DNA from: Pseudomonadales bacterium
Lineage (GTDB): Bacteria; Pseudomonadota; Gammaproteobacteria; Pseudomonadales; Porticoccaceae
Direction of reading: 5' to 3'
DNA: 64,000 nucleotides
Assembly: GCA_024234435.1 (NCBI GenBank)
Contig: JACKOF010000002.1
Span: 434,001 to 498,000 of the forward strand
How positions within the stretch are numbered: position 1 is the stretch's first letter; each line of letters starts with the position of its first letter. The notes under the pieces are model-generated. The model made no database searches. It was not told where the DNA came from and worked only from the letters and a program-made list of their open reading frames with translations. The position numbers and the translations under genes are program-made. This document shows positions 33,761-41,967 of this stretch, one piece after another.

Positions 33761-34501
33761 ATGGACCACTTTCTTTACATTGCGGCATCAGGGGCTAGGG
33801 AGACCATGCTGGCACAGGGCGTTAACAGCCATAATCTGGCTAACGCTTCAACGCCGGGTTTTCGGGCGGATCTATTGCTTGCCCAAAGCGCTCTGGTTGA
33901 TGGCGAGGGACACAAAAGCCGCATTTATTCTACCGGCAATGAAATGGACGTTGATCTCGACCCGGGTGTGGTCAGCATTACCGGTCGGGATCTGGATGTG
34001 GCGATTAATGGCCCCGGCTGGATAGCCGTGCAAACCCCGGAAGGAAAAGAAGTTTACAGCCGACGGGGTGACCTCAGGGTCGATGAATTTGGCCAATTAA
34101 GTGACGGCGCAGGACTGCAGCTGATCGGCAATAGTGGCCCGATTGCGCTACCGCCTTTTTCGGACATTACGATTGGTACAGACGGAACGATCTCTATCGT
34201 TCCTCTCGGTGAAGCACCCAACACGCTGGCGGTGATTGACCGCATCAAGTTGGTTAACCCCGAGCGATCGGATTTGAGGAAAACGCTCAATGGGTTGATT
34301 GAACTGAAAAAGGGAGATGCTGTTGAGGCAGATGCCGGGGTTAGCCTTATCGCCGGATCACTTGAGTCCAGCAACGTGAATGCCGTTTCTGCCATGGTGA
34401 CAATGATTGAGCTATCCCGCGAATTTGAAGCCCATGCACGCATGATGAAAACCGCCGAGCAACTTGACAGTGCTTCGGCCCAATTGATGAGTATGAGTTA
34501 A
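33761..34501 (+). CDS. flgF: Flagellar basal-body rod protein FlgF
   Basis: Proximal rod subunit, 246 residues. Recognised from MDHFLYIAASGARETMLAQ and NSHNLANASTPGFRADL at the N-terminus, the DVAINGPGWIAVQ core, and the C-terminal SSNVNAVSAMVTMIELSREFEAHARMM helix. It lies between flgE and flgG as expected. GAGGTG is the likely ribosome site. No irregularity is seen. Confidence 0.94.
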   Translation: MDHFLYIAASGARETMLAQGVNSHNLANASTPGFRADLLLAQSALVDGEGHKSRIYSTGNEMDVDLDPGVVSITGRDLDVAINGPGWIAVQTPEGKEVYSRRGDLRVDEFGQLSDGAGLQLIGNSGPIALPPFSDITIGTDGTISIVPLGEAPNTLAVIDRIKLVNPERSDLRKTLNGLIELKKGDAVEADAGVSLIAGSLESSNVNAVSAMVTMIELSREFEAHARMMKTAEQLDSASAQLMSMS

Positions 34502-34504
34502 GTC

Positions 34505-34518
34505 GGCCTGCCGCTTGC
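34505..34518 (+). promoter_or_regulatory. Possible sigma-54 promoter before flgG
   Basis: GG (34505-34506) and GC (34517-34518) are spaced by 10 bases, with TTGCC at the -12 position, but the -24 context TCGGCCTG is poor. It follows the flgF stop directly. GC-rich sequence could give this by chance. Confidence 0.3.
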
Positions 34519-34566
34519 CAGGTTATTTCTGGATAGTGCAGAGCGTCGGAAGACAGGAGTGAGAAT

Positions 34567-35352
34567 ATGACACAGGCATTATGGATCGCTAAAACAGGAC
34601 TGGATGCACAGCAAACCAAAATGGCCAATATTGCCAACAATCTGGCCAATGCGGGTACTACAGGTTTCAAGCGCAGTCGCGCCATTTTTGCAGACTTGCT
34701 GTATCAGAATGTGCGTCAGGTGGGCGGGCAGTCTTCACAGGATACCCAGCTGCCTTCGGGTTTGATGATGGGCACAGGCGTACGGACAGTTGCAACCGAA
34801 AAACTGTTTACCCAGGGCAACTTGTCACAAACTGAAAACCTGCTGGATATGGCCATTCAGGGCCGCGGGTTTTTTCAGGTATTGCTGCCGGATGGTTCGC
34901 AGGCCTATACGCGCGATGGCTCGTTTCAGGTAGACAGTCAGGGGCAGATGGTGACTTCCAATGGCTATGTGTTGCAACCGGCAATCAGTATTCCCGAAAA
35001 TGCCCAGTCAGTGAATATCGGCAATGACGGAACCGTTTCGGTGAGTATTCCCGGCTCTTCATCCGTTACCCAGATTGGCACGGTTCAGCTGGCGGATTTT
35101 GTCAATCCGGCAGGTTTGCAATCCATGGGTGATAACCTCTATCTGGAGTCCAGCGCCAGTGGCTCACCCCAGCCGGGCAACCCAGGTCTTAACGGACTGG
35201 GCACAGTGGTGCAGGGCTACGTGGAAAGTTCGAATGTAAACGTGGTGGAAGAACTGGTGAACATGATCGAGACCCAGCGCGCGTATGAAATGAATTCCCG
35301 TGCGATTTCCACAACGGATCAAATGATGCAATACGTGGCAAATAACCTCTAA
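34567..35352 (+). CDS. flgG: Flagellar distal rod protein FlgG
   Basis: Distal rod subunit of 261 residues. The start MTQALWIAKTGLDAQQTKMANIANNLAN and TTGFKRSRAIFADLLYQ are highly conserved in FlgG, followed by MAIQGRGFFQVLLPDG and the C-terminal SSNVNVVEELVNMIETQRAYEMNSRAI helix. It has the normal length. The ribosome site is GACAGGAGTGAG. Together with flgB, flgC and flgF it gives a complete rod. Confidence 0.97.
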   Translation: MTQALWIAKTGLDAQQTKMANIANNLANAGTTGFKRSRAIFADLLYQNVRQVGGQSSQDTQLPSGLMMGTGVRTVATEKLFTQGNLSQTENLLDMAIQGRGFFQVLLPDGSQAYTRDGSFQVDSQGQMVTSNGYVLQPAISIPENAQSVNIGNDGTVSVSIPGSSSVTQIGTVQLADFVNPAGLQSMGDNLYLESSASGSPQPGNPGLNGLGTVVQGYVESSNVNVVEELVNMIETQRAYEMNSRAISTTDQMMQYVANNL

Positions 35353-35369
35353 TTTGAGGGGTGCAGGTA

Positions 35370-36059
35370 ATGAAAAACAAATTGATGATCAGGTTCACAG
35401 CGGCGTTGGCAGTATTGCTGATGGTGGGGTGTGCGGGCATGCCCAGCGAGAGCTCACCCGAGTATGCGCCGACTGAACCTATGGAGTTTCCCGACCAGCA
35501 GGCCACAGCGCCAAGCGGCGGTATTTATCAACCTGCCCGCACGCTTTCTTTGTTTGAAGATGTCACCGCCCGTCAGGTGGGTGACATCGTGACCGTTATT
35601 CTGGCTGAAACTACCGATGCCGCCAAAAGCAGTGATACAGATCTGGACAAGAGCAATTCCAACTCCATCACGGATCCAATACTCGGTGGTCAGACACGAA
35701 CCCTCGGCAGTGACTTTAATCTGGGATTTGATCTCTCTTCAGATAGTCAGTTCAGCGGTGGCAGCGCGAGTACGCAAAGTAATAGTTTGCAAGGAAGCAT
35801 TGCCGTCACGGTTGCCAAGGTGCTTCCTGGTGGCAATCTGTATATTCAGGGTGAAAAGTGGATCCACCTGAATCAGGGCAATGAGTATATTCGCCTCCGT
35901 GGCATTATCCGTCCGATGGACATCTCTTCCAGTAACACAGTTCTTTCAACCAAAGTAGCGGATGCGCGTATTTCCTACGGTGGCACCGGCCCTACTGCAG
36001 AGGTCAATGTCGTGGGCTGGTTGTCGCGTTTCTTCATGAGCCCACTGTGGCCGTTTTAA
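35370..36059 (+). CDS. flgH: Flagellar L-ring lipoprotein FlgH
   Basis: Outer-membrane lipoprotein forming the L ring, 229 residues. The signal peptide ends in a lipobox LMVGC (cysteine about residue 21). The family segment SLFEDVTARQVGDIVTVILAETTDA follows, and the C-terminus carries YIRLRGIIRPMDISSSNTV and WLSRFFMSPLWPF. The ATG at 35370 is preceded by GAGGGG; an in-frame GTG at 35361 is less likely. The L ring, with the P-ring gene flgI next, confirms a Gram-negative envelope. Confidence 0.96.
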   Translation: MKNKLMIRFTAALAVLLMVGCAGMPSESSPEYAPTEPMEFPDQQATAPSGGIYQPARTLSLFEDVTARQVGDIVTVILAETTDAAKSSDTDLDKSNSNSITDPILGGQTRTLGSDFNLGFDLSSDSQFSGGSASTQSNSLQGSIAVTVAKVLPGGNLYIQGEKWIHLNQGNEYIRLRGIIRPMDISSSNTVLSTKVADARISYGGTGPTAEVNVVGWLSRFFMSPLWPF

Positions 36060-36096
36060 GCGTGACATTTTAATGAACATCCACGGGATAAAAATT

Positions 36097-37209
36097 ATGA
36101 ACCTGAAAACAATTTATACGATCTTGCTGCTATTGGTGCTTTCTGCCGCAGACGTCGTGCAGGCTGAGCGTATCAAGGATATTGCCACCATCAAGGGCGT
36201 GCGCAGTAATCAGCTGATAGGTTATGGGCTGGTCGTTGGGCTGGATGGTTCCGGTGACCAGACCACACAAACCCCGTTCACTGTACAGAGTCTGAAAAGC
36301 ATGCTGGCAAAGCTGGGTGTGGTGATTCCGGCCAATGTTAACCCGCAGTTGAAAAACGTTGCTGCCGTGATGGTGCATGCAGATCTTCCCGCTTTTGCAA
36401 AAGCGGGCAAAACCATTGATGTTACCGTTTCATCGTTGGGTAATGCGAAAAGTCTGCGTGGTGGCTCCCTTTTGATGACACCCCTCAAAGGCGTTGATGG
36501 ACAAACCTATGCATTGGCGCAGGGCAACCTGATTGTCAGCGGTTTTGGCGCCGACGGAGCAGATGGCTCCAGTGTTACCGTTAATGTGCCCAGCGCCGGG
36601 CGAATTCCCAATGGGGCAATAGTTGAGCGTGAGGTTGCCAACCCTTTTAACCGTGATCCTTCGCTGGTCATGCACCTCAATTCACCTGACTTTACCACGG
36701 CGCTGCAAGTGGCGAATCGAATTAACGATACCCTGGGGCAGGGTGTTGCCCGACCACTCGACAGCGCTTCTGTCGAGGTGAAAGCGCCGTTGGAGCCTGA
36801 GGATAAAGTGGCTTTTGTCTCGGTGGTAGAAAACCTTCAGGTTACGCCTGGTGCAGCTCCCGCCAGAGTCATTATTAACTCTCGCACCGGCACGGTGGTT
36901 ATTGGCAGCGAAGTCAGGGTTTCCCCGGCGGCGGTTGCTCACGGAAGCCTCACTGTCACCATTGCAGAGAACTATGAAGCCAGCCAGCCCGCCCCTTTTG
37001 CCCGGCAGGGTGAAACGGTTGTGGTGCCGGGCTCCGAGGTTGATATTGAAGAAGAAGGCAGTCGCATGTTTCTGTTTGATCCCGGTGTAACGCTCAATGA
37101 TCTGGTAACCGCAGTCAATAATGTGGGTGCAGCCCCCGGTGACCTGGTGGCTATTCTTGAAGCATTGCAGCAGGTGGGTGCACTGCGTGCCCAGTTAATT
37201 GTGATCTAA
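36097..37209 (+). CDS. flgI: Flagellar P-ring protein FlgI
   Basis: Periplasmic P-ring subunit of 370 residues. The signal peptide is MNLKTIYTI...VVQA (23 residues), then the conserved mature start ERIKDIATIKGVRSNQLIGYGLVVGLDGSGDQT. Conserved parts near the end include RTGTVVIGSEV and LQQVGALRAQLIVI. The start at 36097 gives a normal signal peptide; ATG at 36073 would add eight residues. Assembly should depend on FlgA. Confidence 0.96.
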   Translation: MNLKTIYTILLLLVLSAADVVQAERIKDIATIKGVRSNQLIGYGLVVGLDGSGDQTTQTPFTVQSLKSMLAKLGVVIPANVNPQLKNVAAVMVHADLPAFAKAGKTIDVTVSSLGNAKSLRGGSLLMTPLKGVDGQTYALAQGNLIVSGFGADGADGSSVTVNVPSAGRIPNGAIVEREVANPFNRDPSLVMHLNSPDFTTALQVANRINDTLGQGVARPLDSASVEVKAPLEPEDKVAFVSVVENLQVTPGAAPARVIINSRTGTVVIGSEVRVSPAAVAHGSLTVTIAENYEASQPAPFARQGETVVVPGSEVDIEEEGSRMFLFDPGVTLNDLVTAVNNVGAAPGDLVAILEALQQVGALRAQLIVI

Positions 37210-37221
37210 CGGGGTGAACGA

Positions 37222-38190
37222 GTGAGCATCGCAACGCAAAATACAGCACCAGCAGCGCTTTACAGCGACTTCCAGCATCTGGCATCGCTGCGATCCGATG
37301 CGCTCAGTGCACCAACGGAAGCCGTTGAGGAAGTTGCAACTCACTTTGAATCCTTATTCATGCAAATGATGCTCAAGTCCATGCGCGACGCCACTATCGA
37401 GGGAGATCTTTTTAATAGCGATCAAATGGAAATGTACCAGAGCATGTTTGATCAGCAAATCTCCCTGGATATGTCCAGACAGGGGAAACTGGGGTTGAAA
37501 GATATTCTGGTGGAGCAGCTGGGGGGTGAAAAACCGCTGCTTGACGAGCCGCAAAAGCCAGAGCCAATCGTATCGCTTCACGAGGTGTCTTCCAGTATGC
37601 GTCGACAGGTTCTGGGTATGGTTCCTGCTGCTGGAGGCGAAGTCAGGCCGATCTATGAGGTTGCTGACAGGGCGCCCGCCTGGTTGCCGGAGTCGCCGGA
37701 ACAGTTTATTCGTGATGTATGGGATCACGCCGTAAATGCCGCTAGTGAGCTGGGGGTCGATCCTCAAGTGCTGGTTGCACAATCGGCGCTGGAAACCGGC
37801 TGGGGCAAGAAGGTGATTCGTGCTGCGGATGGCAGCAGCAGTTTTAACTTGTTCGGTATCAAGGCGAACGGTGACTGGAAAGGGGGCTCGGCAGTTGTGA
37901 ATACCGTTGAGTATCGCGATGGGCTGGCATCCATAGAGAAAGCGGCGTTCCGGGTTTACGATTCACTGGCGAGCAGCTTTGACGATTATGTCAGTTTTTT
38001 GAAGGCTAATCCCCGCTATCAACAGGCGCTTGAGAAAGTCTCTGACAGCAGTGAATTTGTGAGCGAATTGCAAAGCGCCGGTTACGCTACTGACCCGCAA
38101 TATGCTGAAAAAATTATGAATATTGTGAACCGCGACACACTGGATAACGTGGTTGGCGAGCTAAAGAGTTTTACTGCGGTGTCGATATAA
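37222..38190 (+). CDS. flgJ: Peptidoglycan-hydrolysing rod-cap protein FlgJ
   Basis: Bifunctional 322-residue protein. The N-terminal rod-cap domain (about 25-110) has THFESLFMQMMLKSMRDATI and YQSMFDQQISLDM. The C-terminal glucosaminidase domain (about 155-320) has the presumed catalytic glutamate in AQSALETGWGK and the segment FNLFGIKANGDWKG. It opens a hole in peptidoglycan for the growing rod. The start codon is GTG with GGGGTGA close upstream. Both domains are complete, unlike the single-domain forms in some phyla. Confidence 0.95.
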   Translation: MSIATQNTAPAALYSDFQHLASLRSDALSAPTEAVEEVATHFESLFMQMMLKSMRDATIEGDLFNSDQMEMYQSMFDQQISLDMSRQGKLGLKDILVEQLGGEKPLLDEPQKPEPIVSLHEVSSSMRRQVLGMVPAAGGEVRPIYEVADRAPAWLPESPEQFIRDVWDHAVNAASELGVDPQVLVAQSALETGWGKKVIRAADGSSSFNLFGIKANGDWKGGSAVVNTVEYRDGLASIEKAAFRVYDSLASSFDDYVSFLKANPRYQQALEKVSDSSEFVSELQSAGYATDPQYAEKIMNIVNRDTLDNVVGELKSFTAVSI

Positions 38191-38205
38191 AGGTGACAGG
38201 TCAAG

Positions 38206-38226
38206 CTTAACACCGAGGGTGTTAAG
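38206..38226. terminator. Perfect hairpin between flgJ and flgK
   Basis: CTTAACACC and GGTGTTAAG form a perfect 9-bp stem with a GAG loop, 16 bases after flgJ. No T-tract follows on the plus strand, so it may be a partial terminator or an mRNA processing/stability element before flgK-flgL. Confidence 0.45.
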
Positions 38227-38291
38227 TTGAAAATGCTGGTTTCCGCCGACATGAGCAGCAGATAACAGGCAACAGACGACAGGTAATTATT

Positions 38292-40205
38292 TTGGCAGAC
38301 ATTCTAAACATTGGAGCATCGGCACTGCTTTCTCTGCAGCAGGCGATCAATACTACCGGCCATAATATCGCCAATGTGAATACAGATGGCTATAGCCGTC
38401 AGCGCGTGCATTTTGACACATTGCCGCCGCAACTGTCGGGAAATGGCTATATTGGTTCGGGTGTCGAAGTCGATTCCATACAGCGTTTTTACGATCAGTT
38501 TCTGGTGTCGGATATTCGCTCCCGAACCTCCTCGCAAAGCGGTTTCCAGACGTTTCATGAGCTTTCCACAAGGCTCGATCAGATGCTGGCTGATCCCAAT
38601 GTTGGATTGGGGCCGGTTATCGATAATTTTTTTGGTGCTCTTCAGGATGTTTCCAATAACCCTGGCTCAATGCCTGAGCGCGAGGTATTACTGGGCGAAG
38701 CCCAAGCGCTTGCTGATCGGTTTCATTACCTCGACAGTAACTTCCGCAATATCAGCAGCGAAGTGAATGCCCGCCTCGAGCTGTCAGTCAGCGAGATCAA
38801 TTCACTGGCGGCTAACATTGCTGAACTCAATCAACAGATTTCCTCTGCATCTGCCCAGGCTGGCGGGAAGCCAAATGATTTGCTTGATCAGCGTGACCAG
38901 CTACTGGTAGAGCTTTCCGCCAAAGTCAATGTCACCACGGTTGAGCAGTCAGATGGTTCGGTTAACGTGATGATCGGCAAGGGGCAGGCGCTGGTGGTAG
39001 GCTTTACGGCCGAGCAACTGCAAACCTTTGCTGATCCGTTTGACGGTACCCAGACGCTGGTTGGTGTTGCCGGGGTTGGTGGCGGTAGCAATGACCTGAG
39101 CCGGTTTCTGAATGGCGGTGAACTTGGTGCTGTGCTGGATTTTCGAGCCCGGGTGCTGAATCCGGCCAGAAACGAATTAGGCTTGCTTGCCGCGGGCATT
39201 TCGGCAACCTTCAATGAACAGCACCGCCTTGGCCAGGATCTCGATGGCCAGTTGGGAGGCGACTTCTTTTTGCCGCTTGATGCGACAACGGCATCTCATC
39301 CGGATAACTCGGGTCTGTCTTCGGTAGCGGCCACTATTGCCGATGCCACACAGCTAACCGGCGATGATTACAGTTTGCGCTTTGAAGCCGGTCAGTGGAC
39401 GCTGACAAATCTGACCACAAAAGTCAGTCAGACCGGAGCAGGGCCGTTTTCAGTTGACGGATTGACCATTACTCCGGCGGGCGCCCCGGTGAGTGGCGAC
39501 AGTTTTCTGGTTCAGCCAACACTGCAAAGTGCCAGTCAGTTCAGTGTGGCATTGACTCAGGCCGAAGACTTTGCGGCGGCTTCGCCACTGCGTAGCTACG
39601 AAGAGTTGAGCAATACTGGTTCAGCGGCCCTTGCTGATCTAGTGGTAACGGATATCGCGGCCTTGCCTTTGGCTGGGCCGGTAACCCTTACCTTTAATCC
39701 GGATGCCCTGGGTGCAGGCGTACCCGGTTTTGATGTCAGTGGTATTGCCGGTGGTCCGCTGGCCTATAACCCGGCTACCGAAAACAATGGCAAAACTTTT
39801 ACTCTGGGCGGTTTCGATTTCACCGTTAACGGTGTCCCTCAGTCGGGAGACGAACTGGTTATCGAGAATAATGTCAACGGAGTTGGCGATAACCGCAACG
39901 CTTTGCTGCTGGCGGGCCTCCAGTCTGAGAAAAACCTGCTGGGAGGCAAAGCCAGTTATCAGGGCGTTTACGGGGGGCTGGTTGCTGATATTGGTGTAAA
40001 AACACGGCAGGCAGAGACCAGTGCGAATACAGAATCCATTTTGCTGGAACAGGCACAGTCGGCAAGGGACAGCGTTTCAGGGGTCAACCTCGATGAAGAG
40101 GCTGCGAATCTGATTCGATTCCAGCAGGCTTACCAGGCAGCGGCACAGGTGATTGCCGTAGCTGATCAGTTGTTTCAGACACTGTTGAACGCCACGCAGC
40201 GGTAG
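38292..40205 (+). CDS. flgK: Flagellar hook-associated protein FlgK (HAP1)
   Basis: First hook-filament junction protein, 637 residues. The N-terminal motif LNIGASALLSLQQAINTTGHNIANVNTDGYSRQRVHFD and the C-terminal SGVNLDEEAANLIRFQQAYQAAAQVIAVADQLFQTLL are typical. The central region holds repeated beta-rich segments of the kind VDGLTITPAGAPVSGDSF, also found in flgL here. The start codon is TTG: the family start is M-A-D-x-L-N and no ATG lies nearby; AGGT is seven bases upstream. It probably forms a unit with flgL. Confidence 0.95.
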   Translation: MADILNIGASALLSLQQAINTTGHNIANVNTDGYSRQRVHFDTLPPQLSGNGYIGSGVEVDSIQRFYDQFLVSDIRSRTSSQSGFQTFHELSTRLDQMLADPNVGLGPVIDNFFGALQDVSNNPGSMPEREVLLGEAQALADRFHYLDSNFRNISSEVNARLELSVSEINSLAANIAELNQQISSASAQAGGKPNDLLDQRDQLLVELSAKVNVTTVEQSDGSVNVMIGKGQALVVGFTAEQLQTFADPFDGTQTLVGVAGVGGGSNDLSRFLNGGELGAVLDFRARVLNPARNELGLLAAGISATFNEQHRLGQDLDGQLGGDFFLPLDATTASHPDNSGLSSVAATIADATQLTGDDYSLRFEAGQWTLTNLTTKVSQTGAGPFSVDGLTITPAGAPVSGDSFLVQPTLQSASQFSVALTQAEDFAAASPLRSYEELSNTGSAALADLVVTDIAALPLAGPVTLTFNPDALGAGVPGFDVSGIAGGPLAYNPATENNGKTFTLGGFDFTVNGVPQSGDELVIENNVNGVGDNRNALLLAGLQSEKNLLGGKASYQGVYGGLVADIGVKTRQAETSANTESILLEQAQSARDSVSGVNLDEEAANLIRFQQAYQAAAQVIAVADQLFQTLLNATQR

Positions 40206-40224
40206 TCAAAAGGAGACTTGAGAT

Positions 40225-41427
40225 ATGCGTCTTTCCAGTGTACAGATTTTTCAGCAGGGTATTTCCGGCATCCTTGAGCAGCAGGCCAAGTTGCAGCACA
40301 CAGAACAGCAGCTGGCAACGGGGCGCCGTGTGCTGACTCCTTCCGATGACCCGGTGGCGGCGGCCCAAATCCTCGATATTACAGAAGATCTCGAGTTGAT
40401 GGATCAGTATCAGCGCAACGGCAATCTGGCAGAGACGCACTTACGACAGGAAGAGGCCGTTCTTGACGATGTTGGCAACCTTTTGCAGCGAGTCAGAGAG
40501 CTGGTTGTGCAAGCGAACAATGCAAGCCAGTCGCCGGAGACGAGGCAGGCTATCGCGGTGGAAATTGAGGCGCAGCTGGACGGATTGCAGGCTCTGGCCA
40601 ACAGCCAGAATGCTGATGGTGACTACATTTTTGCGGGATTCCAGAATACCAGCGAGCCTTTTACCAAACAGGGCAACACTTATTCCTACAATGGTGATGA
40701 CGGCCAACGGTTGTTGCAGGTTGGCAGAAGCTCTCAGGTGGCGATTCAGGATTCCGGACTCGATGTGTTTGTCGCTGTGCCTTCTGGCAATGGTCGTTAT
40801 GAAATTGCTGCGAACCCTGCAAACAGCGGTACAGCTGTGGCCGGTACGAATACGGTCCAGGGTAATTTTGTTGCTGACAATTACACCATTACTTTCAGTC
40901 AGGCGACACCGGCTGACCCAATCACCTATCAGGTGACGGATGGCGCAGCAGCTGTTATCGCCAGTGGTAACTATGTTTCTGGCGAAAATATTACTTTTGG
41001 TGGTGCCAGTATCGGCTTTGACGGTGTCCCTGCTGACGGTGACAGCTTCCAGGTGACGCCATCCACCAAGCAGGATATGTTCAGCACCCTGCAAGACATT
41101 GTCAGTGTTCTTCAGGGCAGCGGTTCCGCGCCTGCAGAAATCGCCCTGTTGAATACCGCAATGGGGCAAGCGCTTGAAAATCTTGATCAGGGCATTGGTC
41201 AGGTGCTGGATGTGCGTGCCGCTGTGGGTGTCAGGTTGAACCAGGTTGAAAACCAGCTCAATATCAATGACAGCTTCAAGCTGCAAATGGAAGAAACCCT
41301 TTCCGACATTCAGGACCTCGATTACGCCGAAGCCATCAGCAGGCTCAATCTTCAGCTGACAGCGCTTCAGGCTGCCCAGCAGGCCTACGTCAAGGTGCAG
41401 GGGCTGTCTCTGTTTAATTATTTATAG
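40225..41427 (+). CDS. flgL: Flagellar hook-associated protein FlgL (HAP3)
   Basis: Second hook-filament junction protein. At 400 residues it is longer than the roughly 317-residue enteric protein. The N-terminal flagellin-like part (ILEQQAKLQHTEQQLATGRRVLTPSDDPVAAAQIL) and the C-terminal helix (YAEAISRLNLQLTALQAAQQAYVKVQGLSLFNYL) are conserved. The extra length is a central domain (about 200-285) containing GASIGFDGVPADGDSFQVTPS, which is similar to a segment in flgK. The ribosome site is AAAGGAGA. The 540 bases that follow hold regulatory and repeat sequence, not genes. Confidence 0.95.
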   Translation: MRLSSVQIFQQGISGILEQQAKLQHTEQQLATGRRVLTPSDDPVAAAQILDITEDLELMDQYQRNGNLAETHLRQEEAVLDDVGNLLQRVRELVVQANNASQSPETRQAIAVEIEAQLDGLQALANSQNADGDYIFAGFQNTSEPFTKQGNTYSYNGDDGQRLLQVGRSSQVAIQDSGLDVFVAVPSGNGRYEIAANPANSGTAVAGTNTVQGNFVADNYTITFSQATPADPITYQVTDGAAAVIASGNYVSGENITFGGASIGFDGVPADGDSFQVTPSTKQDMFSTLQDIVSVLQGSGSAPAEIALLNTAMGQALENLDQGIGQVLDVRAAVGVRLNQVENQLNINDSFKLQMEETLSDIQDLDYAEAISRLNLQLTALQAAQQAYVKVQGLSLFNYL

Positions 41428-41450
41428 AGTGTCTTAAAACTTCAGGTTCG

Positions 41451-41487
41451 TATTGCGTGAAGGCATCGTCGACGAAGTAGTCTATCA
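41451..41487 (+). repeat. Degenerate dispersed repeat, copy 1
   Basis: A 37-base unit beginning TATTGCG and containing GACGAAG. It matches copy 2 (41651-41687) at 27 of 37 positions and lies exactly 200 bases before it. It is in the long gap between flgL and fliC, which otherwise contains no supported gene. Confidence 0.5.
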
Positions 41488-41650
41488 GCTGGTTCAATCG
41501 CACAGCGGCGTCGTCATCCAAAACCTCAACTCAATAATTATCTATTGAATCGCTTCAGCCTGCGGATTCGCGATAACGGGATGCTATTTTTATATTGCGT
41601 TATCAAGGTCTATGGCGGGCATGATTCGTTAGTTTTTACGGCCATGCCAT

Positions 41651-41687
41651 TATTGCGAGAAGGCGCAGCCGACGAAGCAATCCACGA
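41651..41687 (+). repeat. Dispersed repeat, copy 2 (ATTGCGAG...GACGAAGCAATC type)
   Basis: The unit reads ATTGCGAG, then GACGAAGCAATC, with outer parts that can pair (ATTGC with GCAAT). This form resembles a short dispersed intergenic element that I recall from many bacterial genomes. It is better preserved than copy 1 and lies 146 bases before the fliC promoter. Confidence 0.55.
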
Positions 41688-41832
41688 ACAGCAAATAGCC
41701 CCCGTTGTTATCGTTTTGTTTGGTGCATGACAGGATTGGTCAAAAGACGCACAGATTCGGTCAGCAATGTGCCAATTGGTTCACATTTTTTCTTCTAAAT
41801 TATCCAGTTGCAAAAATTCTTTCAATAAATCC

Positions 41833-41859
41833 TAAAGTTGTAAAAACAGTTGACGATAT
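41833..41859 (+). promoter_or_regulatory. fliC: Sigma-28 (FliA) promoter for fliC
   Basis: TAAAGTTG (41833-41840), an 11-base spacer, and GACGATAT (41852-41859) match the FliA consensus TAAAGTTT-N11-GCCGATAA at 7 and 6 of 8 positions. It lies 108 bases before the flagellin ATG, giving a leader of about 100 bases. Confidence 0.85.
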
Positions 41860-41967
41860 ATGGAGTATCGGCAGTGGAGACGCACAGTCGATCATGTGAC
41901 TCCAGAACAACTTTGAAACCGCGAATGTCGGCCACTGCCGATCAGCGGAAACCAAGAGGAAAGAATT

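Noticed and set aside
38222..38252. Sigma-28 promoter before flgK (TTAAGTTG ... GCCGACAT)
   Set aside because: The spacer is 15 bases between the octamers; the FliA consensus requires about 11.
40441..41286. A 281-codon minus-strand frame across flgL
   Set aside because: It is a shadow of flgL: no ribosome site, no family pattern, and the plus-strand protein is clearly real.
41545..41730. A 61-codon frame in the flgL-fliC gap
   Set aside because: It includes the dispersed repeat, has no ribosome site, and its product resembles nothing known to me.
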